Assembly: GCA_016873295.1 (NCBI GenBank)
Contig: VGXM01000011.1
Coordinates: forward strand, 18,223-82,222
Reading direction: 5' to 3'
DNA length: 64,000 nucleotides
Origin: Phycisphaerae bacterium
GTDB lineage: Bacteria > Planctomycetota > Phycisphaerae > Phycisphaerales > UBA1924
Part shown: positions 28,346-37,468 of the stretch, in pieces
Position numbering within the stretch: position 1 is the first letter of the stretch
Layout: every line of letters begins with the position of its first letter
The notes under the pieces: generated by a model
Seen by the model: the letters and a program-made list of their open reading frames with translations, nothing else
Told to the model about the DNA's origin: nothing
Databases searched by the model: none
Made by a program: the position numbers and the translations under genes

Positions 28346-29137
28346 TCAGCCGCCCTTGAAGCGCTCGATCAGTGTGGCCCGCTGCGATTCGGTCAAGACG
28401 AACATCACCGAGATGAAGAGGTCGCGCTTGGCTTCCTCGCTGGCGTCCTCGCCGCCACGCTCGGCGAAGCGCGCGACCGCCTCGCGCACGACGCGCGCCT
28501 GGTGCCTGTCGAGCCCGAGGCCGTCGGTGGCGTAGCGGAAGAGGATCTCGCCGGCGTTGTTCTGGCGGGCGAAGGCCTGCTCGATCTCGCGTCCGAGGCT
28601 CTGGAGAGCCTCGGCGAAGAGCACGCCGACACGCGGGGCCCGGGGGTTGTCGCGGCGGTGTTCGCGCACGAGGGCGGCGCGGTACTCGTCCAGGAGCGCG
28701 CGGAACTGCCGCCGCGGGGGCTCGGGGAGCAGGTCCTCGATCTGATTCTGGAGCGGGCCGGGCTCGAGCAGGGGGCGGAGCTTGTGCGCGGCTTCGAGGA
28801 GGAGCGCGAACTGGTCGGCGCGGTCGCCCGACGCCGCGGCGGCGCCGAACTTCACGAGCAGGCCGAGGTTGCCCGCGACGAACTCGTCGAGGAGGCGCGC
28901 GCGGCGGAGCAGGGCGTCGTCGATCCCGCGGCGGGTGTCGTCGGCGAGGTCGAGCAGGCGCAGGGCGGCGTGTTCGGGGGTGGGCTCGGCGCGGTGGACG
29001 GAGCCGTCCATCGTGCGCTCCACCAGCGTGGGCGCGGGCGTCGCGGGCGTGCTGACCCGCGGCCCGGAGAGCGGGGCGGGCGGCTCCGCCGGTGCGGGCG
29101 TGCCCAGGCCGAGCGCCGCGACGATGCATGCGAGCAT
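28346..29137 (-). CDS. Secreted helical protein of unknown function
   Basis: 263 residues. A short signal-like start (MLACIVAALGLGTPAPA) and a Pro/Ala-rich linker precede a charged, mostly helical body (LLDLADDTRRGIDDALLRRA; REIEQAFARQNNAGEILF; DLFISVMFVLTESQRATLIE). The last segment, ending LTESQRATLIERFKGG, resembles the LTxxQ motif of periplasmic CpxP/Spy-like or heavy-metal sensor proteins. That parallel is weak. It is the last gene before spoVR on the same strand (55 bases between). Confidence 0.62.
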   Translation of the reverse strand: MLACIVAALGLGTPAPAEPPAPLSGPRVSTPATPAPTLVERTMDGSVHRAEPTPEHAALRLLDLADDTRRGIDDALLRRARLLDEFVAGNLGLLVKFGAAAASGDRADQFALLLEAAHKLRPLLEPGPLQNQIEDLLPEPPRRQFRALLDEYRAALVREHRRDNPRAPRVGVLFAEALQSLGREIEQAFARQNNAGEILFRYATDGLGLDRHQARVVREAVARFAERGGEDASEEAKRDLFISVMFVLTESQRATLIERFKGG

Positions 29138-29192
29138 GGGAACCTCCGACCACCCCGGCCCGTATTGTTGGACCCGCGGGCGGATCGATCCG

Positions 29193-30731
29193 TCACTCCA
29201 TGGCGTGGGCGGGCTCGGGGGTCTCGTCGGTGACCTTGTAGCGCTTGGGCTTGCCGTCCGGGTCCTCGACGACGATGACCTGCATCTCGTCGTTGATGCG
29301 GGCCTGGAGGTGCACGGGCCGGCCCCAGAGCGCCCGCAGGTTGTGCAGCACGGCGTTGGCCCGCTCCAGGTCGACCTCGGCGCCGGTGAAGCGGTGGGCC
29401 AGGTAGAGCTCGCCCCGGTTGCGGTAGTTGGCGTCCACGACGTAGATGAAGGGTTGGCCCATGTTGGTGAGCTGGTGGAGCATGGCCCGCTTGATGCGCT
29501 CGAAGTCGCGCGTGACGACGCGGACCTCGCCCGTCTGCGGGTCGCGCTTGTAGACGTACATGCGGTGCCGATCGACGAACTCGGGGGTGAGGAACTCGTC
29601 GATGAAGCTGATGTCGTTGTAGACCTTGCGGACGTGGAAGATCTTCTCGCGCCCTTTCGTACTCTTGTCGTCGAAGCGGTCGCGTGCCCCGATGCCCTCC
29701 AGGCGCTCCCAGGCCGGCCCGTGCTGCCCGCGGTCCCAGCGGCGCTCGATGTCCTTGAAGAGCTCCACCCCGATCTTGTAGGGGTTGAACCCGCCCGGGG
29801 GCATGTGCACCACGCCCGAGTGCTGCTCGGCGTAGTCGACGATCTCGCGGGCGTCGAGGAAGTGCCGGGTCATCAGCTTGCTGTGCCAGTACGTCGCCCA
29901 GCCCTCGTTCATGATCTTGGTCATGCCCTGGGGCGCGAAGTAGTAGGCCTCGTCGCGGATGATCCCGAGGATGTCCTGCTGCCAGTCCTCCATGGGCGCG
30001 TGCCGGAGCAGGAACTGCAGCACGTCGCGCGTGGGCCGGCGCGGGAACTTGGAGCGCGCCTCCCGCGCCTTCTCCTTGAGCTGGGCCCGCTCGCGCTCCA
30101 CCGCCCCGCGCGGGTTGATGAACGGGTCCATGTAGTCCTTGGCGGGGAGCTTCTCGGGCTGCTCCTCCTCGGGCGCCTCGCCCTTGCGCCCCGGGGCCTC
30201 GTCGCGCCGGACGAAGGGCGAGTGCGGGTCGATCAGGTGCTCGACGCACAGGCACGCGTCGATGAAGCGCTCGACCGCCTCGACGCCGTGACGCTCGACG
30301 TGCCGGCGCACGCGCGTGGCGTGGTTGGCCATCTGGTCCATCATCTTGCGGTCGGTCCTGGAGAACCAGAGGTTGTTCTTGAAGAAGTCGGCGTGCCCGT
30401 AGACGTGGGCCATCACCAGCTTCTGGTCGGTGACGCTGTTGGACTCCTGCAGGTAGGCGTAGCAGGGGTCGTTGTTGATGACCATCTCGTAGATGCGCCC
30501 CAGCCCGTAGGCGTCGCGCTTCTTGAGGCGCTCGTACTCCATCCCCCAGCGCCAGTGCGGGTAGCGCACCGGGAACCCGCCGTACGCCGCGATCTGGTTC
30601 ATCACGTCGAACGGCAGCACCTCGAACACGACCTCGAAGAAGTCGAGCCCGTACTCGCCGGCGCGGGCCTTGATCGCCTTCATGTGGTCGGCCAGTTCGG
30701 GCGACAGGTGGGTGTGTGGCGTGCCTGGCAT
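29193..30731 (-). CDS. spoVR: SpoVR-family protein
   Basis: 512 residues, normal for SpoVR/YcgB. Recognisable by HWRWGMEYERLKKRDAYGL and VINNDPCYAYLQESNSV, the HVYGHADFFKNNLWF block, GFNPYKIGVELFKDIERRWD, and the C-terminal ELYLAHRFTGAEVDL. In Bacillus the protein affects spore cortex; in enteric bacteria ycgB is RpoS-linked and usually clusters with prkA and yeaH. Neither partner is in this window. ATG 30731 is chosen with GGGAG upstream; the frame extends far upstream but only as antisense of dxr. Confidence 0.93.
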   Translation of the reverse strand: MPGTPHTHLSPELADHMKAIKARAGEYGLDFFEVVFEVLPFDVMNQIAAYGGFPVRYPHWRWGMEYERLKKRDAYGLGRIYEMVINNDPCYAYLQESNSVTDQKLVMAHVYGHADFFKNNLWFSRTDRKMMDQMANHATRVRRHVERHGVEAVERFIDACLCVEHLIDPHSPFVRRDEAPGRKGEAPEEEQPEKLPAKDYMDPFINPRGAVERERAQLKEKAREARSKFPRRPTRDVLQFLLRHAPMEDWQQDILGIIRDEAYYFAPQGMTKIMNEGWATYWHSKLMTRHFLDAREIVDYAEQHSGVVHMPPGGFNPYKIGVELFKDIERRWDRGQHGPAWERLEGIGARDRFDDKSTKGREKIFHVRKVYNDISFIDEFLTPEFVDRHRMYVYKRDPQTGEVRVVTRDFERIKRAMLHQLTNMGQPFIYVVDANYRNRGELYLAHRFTGAEVDLERANAVLHNLRALWGRPVHLQARINDEMQVIVVEDPDGKPKRYKVTDETPEPAHAME

Positions 30732-30763
30732 CGGGGCTCCCGGAGGCGCGGTGCGACCGGCTG

Positions 30764-30793
30764 TTATCGGCTCCGGCCACGTCCCTCTATACG
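30764..30793 (+). promoter_or_regulatory. Candidate dxr promoter
   Basis: TTATCG (30764-30769) and TATACG (30788-30793) are 18 bases apart in the divergent spoVR-dxr gap. Both hexamers are partial matches; ATG 30858 lies 65 bases further. Confidence 0.3.
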
Positions 30794-30857
30794 TCGAGTC
30801 GCCCGCCCCTGATCGGATCTTCCGGGCCCCCCACGCCCCTAACGTCCCCGCGCGGGC

Positions 30858-32069
30858 ATGGAACGGCGTGTCATCATCCTCGGCTCCACGGGCTCGATCG
30901 GGACCCAGGCCCTCGGCGTGATCGCCCACCTCAACGCCCTGGCCGACGCCGGGTCCTCCCCCCTCCGCTTCCGCGTCGTGGGGCTCGCCGCGGGGCGCAA
31001 CGCCGACCTGCTCGCGGCCCAGGCCCGCCGCTTCGCCGTCGCCGACCTGGCCCTCGCCAGCTCCGGCGCCGCCCCGCCCGACGCCCGCACGTTCCGCGGG
31101 CCCAACGCCGCGGAGGAGCTTGTCCGCGCCGTGGAATGCGACCTGGTGCTCGCGGCGATCGTGGGCATCGCCGGGCTCCCCGCGACGCTCGCCGCCGTCG
31201 AGCTCGGGCGCGACGTCGCGCTGGCCAACAAGGAGACCCTGGTCGCCGCGGGCGCGCTGGTGATCCCCGCGGCCCGGCGGTCCGGCGCGCGCCTCCTGCC
31301 CGTCGATTCCGAGCACTCCGCGATCGGGCAGTGCCTGGCCCCGTGCATCCAGGGGACGCCCGACGGGAAACGGTCTTGCTCCGCGGCACCGCCCCTGGCG
31401 CTCGATGGCTCCGTCCACCGCCTCATCCTCACCGCCTCGGGAGGCGCCCTGCGCTCGCTGCCGACGGACCGGCTCCGCGCCGCCACGCCTGAGCAGGCCC
31501 TCAAGCACCCGACCTGGACCATGGGCCCCAAGGTCACCATCGACTCGGCGTCGCTCATGAACAAGGCCCTCGAACTCATCGAGGCCCACTGGCTCTTCGG
31601 GGCCCCCGCCGACAGGCTCGCGGCCGTCCTCCACCCCGAGTCGGTCGTCCACGCCCTGGTCGAGCTGGTCGACGGCTCCGTGCTGGCCCACCTGGCGGCG
31701 CCGGACATGAAGGTCCCGATCCAGCACGCGCTGACCTGGCCCCACCGCCTCCCCGGCGGCGGACGCCGGCTCAACCCCCTCGGCCTCGGGGCCCTGCGCT
31801 TCGAGCCCGTCGACCCCGATCGCTACCCCGCGCTGGCGCTGGCGCACCGGGCGATCGAGTCCGGGGGCACCGCGGGGGCGATCCTCAACGCCGCCAACGA
31901 GGCCGCTGTCGACGCCTTCCTGCGCCAGGAGCGGCCCATCCCGTTCGGCTGGATCGCCGACGTCGCCGCCGACGCGATGCGCTCGATCCCGGTGAAGCCG
32001 GCGGCGTCGCTCGGGGCGATCATGGAGGCCGACGCCCTCGCCCGACGCTTCGTTCTCGAGTGCCCGTGA
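30858..32069 (+). CDS. dxr: 1-deoxy-D-xylulose 5-phosphate reductoisomerase
   Basis: 403 residues. Second enzyme of the MEP isoprenoid pathway: rearranges and reduces DXP to MEP with NADPH. NADPH loop ILGSTGSIGTQAL at the N-terminus, ANKETLVAAG, the metal and substrate residues in LLPVDSEHSAIGQCL, TASGGALR, and IDSASLMNKALELIEAHWLF are all intact. The C-terminal four-helix domain ends ASLGAIMEADALAR. A small insertion after residue 170 (TPDGKRSCSAAPPLALDGSV) is longer than usual. It supplies precursors for the quinone side chain that the prenyltransferase near position 700 would transfer. Confidence 0.95.
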   Translation: MERRVIILGSTGSIGTQALGVIAHLNALADAGSSPLRFRVVGLAAGRNADLLAAQARRFAVADLALASSGAAPPDARTFRGPNAAEELVRAVECDLVLAAIVGIAGLPATLAAVELGRDVALANKETLVAAGALVIPAARRSGARLLPVDSEHSAIGQCLAPCIQGTPDGKRSCSAAPPLALDGSVHRLILTASGGALRSLPTDRLRAATPEQALKHPTWTMGPKVTIDSASLMNKALELIEAHWLFGAPADRLAAVLHPESVVHALVELVDGSVLAHLAAPDMKVPIQHALTWPHRLPGGGRRLNPLGLGALRFEPVDPDRYPALALAHRAIESGGTAGAILNAANEAAVDAFLRQERPIPFGWIADVAADAMRSIPVKPAASLGAIMEADALARRFVLECP

Positions 32070-32103
32070 GCACGCCCCCCCGGACACCCCGTGCGCCCGC
32101 GAT

Positions 32104-32850
32104 TCAGCACCCCTCGTTGAAGAAGTTGAGGAAGGCGAGGAAGTCGTTGAAGTCGATCACGCCGTCGGCGTTGAGGTCGGCGCGCGGGGCGGCGGCGTTG
32201 TAGTCGTTGAGGAAGGCGAGGAAGTCGTTGAAGTCCACCACGCCGTCAAGGTCCCAGTCGCCCGGGCAGACGGGGGAGAGCGCCACGTCGTCGAAGCGCT
32301 GCCGGGGGTGGGCAAAGTCGTAGAGCCCCACTCGCCCGGTGGGAAACGCGGCGGTGTCGAGCGTGGTCGCGGGGGTGAGCGAGGGCCCGAGGTAGACCGC
32401 GTAGTGATCGCCCGTCACGGTGATCGTCAGGCCGAGGTCGTCGCCCTGGTTGAAGAGGGGCTCGGACAGGTTGAGCGCCGGGGAGTAGCGGCCGTTGGTG
32501 AAGGTGTGCCAGTAGAAGCCGCGCCCCGACTGGGCGAAGCCTCCCGTGACCAGCAGGACGCCCGAGTCGGTCCCGGGGTCGTAGCGGAGCCAGACCCCGC
32601 CGTCGGAGGCTTCCACGACCTTGAGCCGCAGCCCGAAGTCGCGGAGGACGTAGGGGAGCGTGGTGCGCGTGGGCGGGAGGTTGCCCGGGACCGTGGCGAA
32701 GTACTCGCCACCGGCGGCGGTCCACGAGCCGCGCTCGTTGCCCCAGACGGGGGCGGGGCCGGAATCGAAGGTGTCGGTGAACAGCAACTGCGCCATGGCC
32801 GGCGCGGAAACGCTCGCCGCGGCGAGCGCCACAAACACCCGGTGTCGCAT
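32104..32850 (-). CDS. Secreted LamG/DUF1080-like protein with GC-type dockerin tail
   Basis: 248 residues. GGAGGAGAG precedes ATG 32850; the signal peptide is FVALAAASVSAPAMAQ. The body (TFDSGPAPVWGNERGSWTAA, GGVWLRYDPGTDSGVLL, DDLGLTITVTGDHYAVYLG, GRVGLYDFA) has the strand pattern of concanavalin-like jelly-roll domains that bind or describe glycans. The tail is a double dockerin-like block (DWDLDGVVDFNDFLAFLN; DLNADGVIDFNDFLAFLN) ending EGC. Convergent with dxr. Confidence 0.75.
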   Translation of the reverse strand: MRHRVFVALAAASVSAPAMAQLLFTDTFDSGPAPVWGNERGSWTAAGGEYFATVPGNLPPTRTTLPYVLRDFGLRLKVVEASDGGVWLRYDPGTDSGVLLVTGGFAQSGRGFYWHTFTNGRYSPALNLSEPLFNQGDDLGLTITVTGDHYAVYLGPSLTPATTLDTAAFPTGRVGLYDFAHPRQRFDDVALSPVCPGDWDLDGVVDFNDFLAFLNDYNAAAPRADLNADGVIDFNDFLAFLNFFNEGC

Positions 32851-32998
32851 CGGACTCTCCTCCCTCGGCGCATTCTCGCAGCACCAGCGGGCCCACGCAA
32901 GCTCAATCTGTGGCGAAGCACTGCTGTGAGCCATCGGGTTAGGTGGGTGTGGGGATGACAGGCCACGCGGGTGGTCGTCGCCCGGCGAGGGTCGGGTT

Positions 32999-33007
32999 TG
33001 GTACGAT
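32999..33007 (+). promoter_or_regulatory. Extended -10 promoter for the liv operon
   Basis: TGGTACGAT fits the TGn extended -10 pattern 53 bases before the ATG of the binding-protein gene. No good -35 is needed or seen. Confidence 0.4.
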
Positions 33008-33059
33008 GCGGGCCCGCCCGCCCAATCCGGCGGGGTGGGGTCAACGCGAGGGACGATCC

Positions 33060-34304
33060 ATGGTGACGGCCAAGTGGCTTCTGTGCGGTCTGGGCCTGGT
33101 GGCCTTGTCGGCGATGCTGGGGCTGACCGGGTGTGAGAAGAAGGAAGGCGGAGGGGCTTCGGCGGGCGGCGAGCGACCGGCCCCCAAGGCCGCCGCGCCA
33201 AGAGGCCAGACGCCGGTCGGAGAGGGCAACACCTACGACACGGGCTCGGGCCCCATCAAGGTCGGGCACTTCGGCTCGCTCACCGGGCCCCAGGCGACCT
33301 TCGGGCAGAGCACGAGCCAGGGCCTCCGCCTGGCCATCGAGGAGTTCAACGCCGCCGGCGGCCTCAACGGTCGCCAGGTGGCGCTGGTGGAGTACGACAC
33401 CAAGGGCGACGCCCGCGAGGCGGGGCTGGTGGTGACGCGCCTGGTCAACAGCGACAAGGTGTCGGCGGTGCTGGGCGAGGTGGCGTCGAGCCTGTCGCTG
33501 GCCGGGGCCCCGGTGGCCCAGCAGGCCGGCGTGCCCATGGTCAGCCCCTCGAGCACCAACCCTCGCGTCACCGAAGTGGGCGACATGATCTTCCGCGTCT
33601 GCTTCATCGACCCCTTCCAGGGCCAGGTGTGCGCCACGTTCGCCAAGGAGCGCGGCATCAGCACGGTCGCCATCCTCTACGACCAGAGCCAGGCCTACTC
33701 GGCGGGCCTGGCCACCGAGTTCGAGCGGGCCTTTGTCAAACTGGGCGGCACGATCTCCGGCAAGCAGACCTACAACGAGGGCGACCAGGACTTCACCGCC
33801 CAGCTCACCGCCATCCGCAGCGGCAACCCCGGCATGATCTTCATCCCCGGCTACTACACCGACGTCGCCAACATCGCCATCCAGGCCCGAAAGCTCGGCG
33901 TCACCGTGCCCCTCCTCGGCGGCGACGGGTGGGACAGCAGCAAGCTCGCCGAGATCGGCGGCACCGCCGTCGAGGGGAGCTTCTACAGCAACCACTACAC
34001 CGTTGACGACCCCTCCCCCGTCATCCAGGACTTCATCAGGAAGTACCGGGCCAAGTTCGGGCAGGTCCCCGACGGGCTGGCGGCCCTGGGCTACGACGCC
34101 GCCCGCCTGCTCTTCGAGGCCATGGCCCGGGCCCGGAGCCTGCACGGAGGCCACCTCCGCGACGCCATCGCGGCGACCAGGGAGTTCCACGGCGTGACGG
34201 GCACCATCTCGATCAACGACAAGCGCGACGCCGTCAAGCCCGCCGTCATCGTCGAGATGAAGGGCGGGCAGCCCCGCTACGTCGCGACCGTCAACCCGGA
34301 GTGA
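33060..34304 (+). CDS. Branched-chain amino-acid-type ABC transporter substrate-binding lipoprotein
   Basis: 414 residues. Signal peptide with lipobox LTGC (Cys25), then a Gly/Pro-rich linker. The mature part has the LivJ-type periplasmic fold: IKVGHFGSLTGPQATFGQS, RLAIEEFNAAGGLNGRQVAL, SAVLGEVASSLSLAGAPVAQ, VPMVSPSSTNPRVTEVGD, and GGDGWDSSKLAEIGG. It should deliver leucine-, valine- or other amide-like substrates to the LivHM channel; the ligand is not certain. First gene of an operon with livH, livM, livG, livF in order. Confidence 0.9.
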   Translation: MVTAKWLLCGLGLVALSAMLGLTGCEKKEGGGASAGGERPAPKAAAPRGQTPVGEGNTYDTGSGPIKVGHFGSLTGPQATFGQSTSQGLRLAIEEFNAAGGLNGRQVALVEYDTKGDAREAGLVVTRLVNSDKVSAVLGEVASSLSLAGAPVAQQAGVPMVSPSSTNPRVTEVGDMIFRVCFIDPFQGQVCATFAKERGISTVAILYDQSQAYSAGLATEFERAFVKLGGTISGKQTYNEGDQDFTAQLTAIRSGNPGMIFIPGYYTDVANIAIQARKLGVTVPLLGGDGWDSSKLAEIGGTAVEGSFYSNHYTVDDPSPVIQDFIRKYRAKFGQVPDGLAALGYDAARLLFEAMARARSLHGGHLRDAIAATREFHGVTGTISINDKRDAVKPAVIVEMKGGQPRYVATVNPE

Positions 34305-34369
34305 CGCCCGCACGGGCGGGGGGAGAGTCGGATGGCGCCCGCGCACGCGGGCGGGGAGTCGGACCCGGC

Positions 34370-35584
34370 GTGGGCGACCTGCTGCAGACCCTGATCACCG
34401 TCATCAGCGTGGGGAGCCTCTACGCGCTCATCGCGCTGGGCTACACGATGGTGTACGGCATCCTCAAGTTCATCAACTTCGCCCACAGCGACGTCGTCGT
34501 CATCGGGGCCTGGACCAGCTTCACCACCGCCGCGGTGCTCCTTCCGCGACTGGGCGTCACCCCCACCGAGGCCCCGTGGTGGGCCGCCGCCGGCGTGCTG
34601 ATGCTCGCCATGGTCGTCTGCGGCCTGGTCGGGTTCTGCGTCGAGCGCTTCGCCTACCGCCCCCTCCGCGGGGCGCCGCGACTCAACGTCCTCATCACCG
34701 CCATCGGCGTCTCCCTCTTCTTCCAGAACTTCGGGCAGCTCAAGTACGAGGTCCTCAAGCCCGACGGGCCCGGCAAGCCCGCGATGAGCCTCCCCTTCGG
34801 GGCCCAGCCCCAGGGCATGCCCCGCCTGGTCGGTTCCCGGGCCCTCAACGACGCGACGGTCTCGCGCGGCACGCTCGCGGGCGTCGACGGCGCCGTCGTG
34901 CGCCTCTCCGAGGGTGTGTCGCTCGAGGAGCGCCGCCAGTACTCGATCCGCGTGACCCCGGCGGGCGCCCCGCGGGCCATCGAGGCCATGGTCGTCGCGC
35001 CCGCGGGACGCTACGAGCCGGGGCAGGACCTCCGCGTCGGGTTCATGCCCGCGGGGGCCGCGCCCGGCTCGGCCTACGCCCTGGTGCGGTCCGCCCGCGT
35101 CCCCATCCAGCTCGTGGACGTGGCCATCGTGGCCACCGCGGGCCTGCTCATGGTGCTGCTCCAGCTCCTCGTCTACCGCACCAAGTTCGGCATGGCCATG
35201 CGGGCCGTCAGTTTCAACACCACCACCGCCTCGCTCATGGGCGTCGCCGTCAACCGCGTCATCTCGCTCACCTTCGTCCTGGGCACGAGCCTGGCGGCGG
35301 CGGCGGGGTTCCTCTACAGCCTCAAGTACGTCACCCTCCAGCAGACCGCCCACCAGGGATGGGTGCTGCTGGGGCTCAAGGCCTTCGTCGCCGCCGTCGT
35401 GGGCGGCATCGGCAACATCCAGGGGGCCGTGCTGGGCGGCTTCCTCATCGCCTTCGTCGAGCAGTTCGGGGCGCGCTACATCTCGAGCGACCTCCGCGAC
35501 GTCTACGTCTTCGGCGTGCTGATCCTGGTCCTGCTCCTGCGGCCCACGGGCATCCTGGGCTCCACGGTGCGTGAGAAGGTGTGA
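34370..35584 (+). CDS. livH: Branched-chain amino-acid ABC transporter permease LivH
   Basis: 404 residues, far longer than the usual 290-300. The normal core is present: GSLYALIALGYTMVYGILKF (first helix and INFAHSDVVVIGAW), NVLITAIGVSLFFQNFGQLK, MRAVSFNTTTASLMGVAVNR (coupling region), and AAVVGGIGNIQGAVLGGFLI. About 110 extra residues (around 160-270) lie in a periplasmic loop before the RVPIQLVDVAIVATAG helix. GTG 34370 is chosen with GGGGAG upstream; a GTG at 34301 would overlap the preceding stop and add 23 low-complexity residues. It overlaps livM by four bases. Confidence 0.88.
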   Translation: MGDLLQTLITVISVGSLYALIALGYTMVYGILKFINFAHSDVVVIGAWTSFTTAAVLLPRLGVTPTEAPWWAAAGVLMLAMVVCGLVGFCVERFAYRPLRGAPRLNVLITAIGVSLFFQNFGQLKYEVLKPDGPGKPAMSLPFGAQPQGMPRLVGSRALNDATVSRGTLAGVDGAVVRLSEGVSLEERRQYSIRVTPAGAPRAIEAMVVAPAGRYEPGQDLRVGFMPAGAAPGSAYALVRSARVPIQLVDVAIVATAGLLMVLLQLLVYRTKFGMAMRAVSFNTTTASLMGVAVNRVISLTFVLGTSLAAAAGFLYSLKYVTLQQTAHQGWVLLGLKAFVAAVVGGIGNIQGAVLGGFLIAFVEQFGARYISSDLRDVYVFGVLILVLLLRPTGILGSTVREKV

Positions 35585-36693
35585 GCCCGGTGTCCAAGCT
35601 CGATGAACAGGCCGCGCTGGTCATGCCCGACAGGGGGCGAGCGGCGCTCAACGCCCTGGTCACGGGCCTGGCCTGCATCGCCGCCGCCCTGCTCGTTCAC
35701 TTCGTCGTGGGCTCGATGGTCGGTCCCTTCGTCACCCGCATCATGCTCGACGCGGGCGTGATGATCATCCTCGCCGTCTCCCTCAACATCGTGAACGGGT
35801 TCACGGGCCAGTTCTCCATCGGGCACGCCGGGTTCATGGCGGTCGGGGCCTACGTCGCCGCGGGAATCACCTACTACTCCTCCCTGGCCCTCTTCGGGTC
35901 CTACCAGGCCCAGACCGGGCTGATCAGCGTGGGGAGCCTGATCTTCGCGGCGTCGGCGCTCGTGGGCGGGCTGGCCGCCGCCGGCGCCGGCTGGGTCGTG
36001 GGCCTGCCCAGCCTCCGCCTCCGCGGCGACTACCTGGCCATCGTCACGCTCGGCTTCGGCGAGATCGTCCGCGTCCTCCTCCAGCAGTCCAACCCCCAGC
36101 TCTTCTCCTGGGACGAGACCAGGGCCGCGTCGCTCAAGGAGCTGGTCCCGCCCCCCCTGGGCGGGGCCCAGGGCTTCCAGAGCATCCCGACCTACACCAG
36201 TCTCTTCTGGGTCGCGCTCTTCGTGGCCATCACGCTCGTCTTCTGCTTCCGCCTCAAACGCTCCAGCGAGGGGCGGGCCATGCTCTCCATCCGCGAGGAC
36301 GAGATCGCCGCCCAGGCCATGGGCGTCAACATCACCAACCTCAAGGTCCGCGCCTTCATGTTCGCGTCGTTCTTCGCGGGCGTGGGCGGGGCCCTCTACG
36401 CCCACCAGCTCGGGACGGCTCTCCGCCCCACCGACGCCGGGTTCGCCCGATCCTTCGAGATCCTGATCGCCGTGGTGCTGGGCGGGCTGGGCTCGATCTC
36501 CGGCGCCGCCCTGGCGGCCGTGCTGCTCACCGTCGCGTCCGCCCTCATGATCGAGCTGGGCCCCTGGCGCATGGTCCTCTACGCCCTGGCCCTGATCCTC
36601 ATCATGATCTTCCGCCCCGGGGGGCTCTTCGGCGTGAAGGAAGCCTGGGAGGTCTTCGGGGGCCTGTGGCGTCGAAAGGCGGTCGCCAGGTGA
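35581..36693 (+). CDS. livM: Branched-chain amino-acid ABC transporter permease LivM
   Basis: 370 residues with eight or more helices. SLNIVNGFTGQFSIGHAGFM is the family hallmark, and LPSLRLRGDYLAIVTLGFGE with IREDEIAAQAMGVN (EAA-like coupling loop) follow. The C-terminus VVLGGLGSISGAALAAVLL is also typical. The segment after the GFGEIVRVLLQ block carries a small insertion (NPQLFSWDETRAASLKELVP). GTG 35581 overlaps the livH stop (GTGA), so the two are translationally coupled. It also overlaps livG by four bases. Confidence 0.9.
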   Translation: MSPVSKLDEQAALVMPDRGRAALNALVTGLACIAAALLVHFVVGSMVGPFVTRIMLDAGVMIILAVSLNIVNGFTGQFSIGHAGFMAVGAYVAAGITYYSSLALFGSYQAQTGLISVGSLIFAASALVGGLAAAGAGWVVGLPSLRLRGDYLAIVTLGFGEIVRVLLQQSNPQLFSWDETRAASLKELVPPPLGGAQGFQSIPTYTSLFWVALFVAITLVFCFRLKRSSEGRAMLSIREDEIAAQAMGVNITNLKVRAFMFASFFAGVGGALYAHQLGTALRPTDAGFARSFEILIAVVLGGLGSISGAALAAVLLTVASALMIELGPWRMVLYALALILIMIFRPGGLFGVKEAWEVFGGLWRRKAVAR

Positions 36694-37463
36694 GCCGGCC
36701 CATCCTCGACATCGAGAAGATCGCCATCGCCTTCGGCGGCCTCAAGGCCGTGCAGGACTTCACGCTCCGCCTGCCCACGGGAGGGCTCTACGGCCTCATC
36801 GGCCCCAACGGCGCCGGAAAGACCACCGTCTTCAACCTGCTCACGGGCGTCTACACCCCCCAGGCGGGCACCATCGCCGTCGACGGCACGCGCGTCGAGG
36901 GAACAAGGCCCCACGAGATCGCCGCCCAGGGCCTCTCGCGCACCTTCCAGAACATCCGCCTCTTCGGGCTCCTGAGCGTGGTGGACAACGTCATGCTCGG
37001 GTGTCACGTGCGCGGGCGCCACGGGCTGGCCGGGACCATCCTCCACTCGCCCCGGCACGTCGCCCAGGAACGCGCCATGCGCCGCCGGGCCATGGAACTG
37101 CTCTCCCTCTTCGACCTGGCCTCCGCCGCCGGGGAGCAGGCCAAGAACCTCTCCTACGGCGATCAGCGCCGCGTCGAGATCTGCCGCGCCCTCGCCACCG
37201 AGCCCAAGGTCCTCCTCCTCGACGAGCCCGCCGCCGGCATGAACCCCCAGGAGAAGAAGGAGCTCCAGGCCCTCATCCGCTCCCTCCGCGACCGCTTCGG
37301 CGTCTCGATCCTCCTCATCGAGCACGACATGGGCGTCGTCATGGACATCTGCGAACGCATCACCGTGCTCGACTACGGCGAGACCATCGCCGAGGGCACG
37401 CCCACCGAGATCCAGCGCAACCCCAAGGTCATCGAGGCCTACTTGGGGACCGAGGCGGCGTAG
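36690..37463 (+). CDS. livG: Branched-chain amino-acid ABC transporter ATPase LivG
   Basis: 257 residues. Walker A GPNGAGKTT, signature LSYGDQRRVEICRAL and Walker B VLLLDEPAAGM are intact, with the LivG-type tail HDMGVVMDICERITVLDYGE. GTG 36690 overlaps the livM stop. It energises substrate import together with LivF. A small unrelated gene separates it from livF, which is unusual for this operon. Confidence 0.93.
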   Translation: MSRPILDIEKIAIAFGGLKAVQDFTLRLPTGGLYGLIGPNGAGKTTVFNLLTGVYTPQAGTIAVDGTRVEGTRPHEIAAQGLSRTFQNIRLFGLLSVVDNVMLGCHVRGRHGLAGTILHSPRHVAQERAMRRRAMELLSLFDLASAAGEQAKNLSYGDQRRVEICRALATEPKVLLLDEPAAGMNPQEKKELQALIRSLRDRFGVSILLIEHDMGVVMDICERITVLDYGETIAEGTPTEIQRNPKVIEAYLGTEAA

Positions 37464-37468
37464 GGGCA

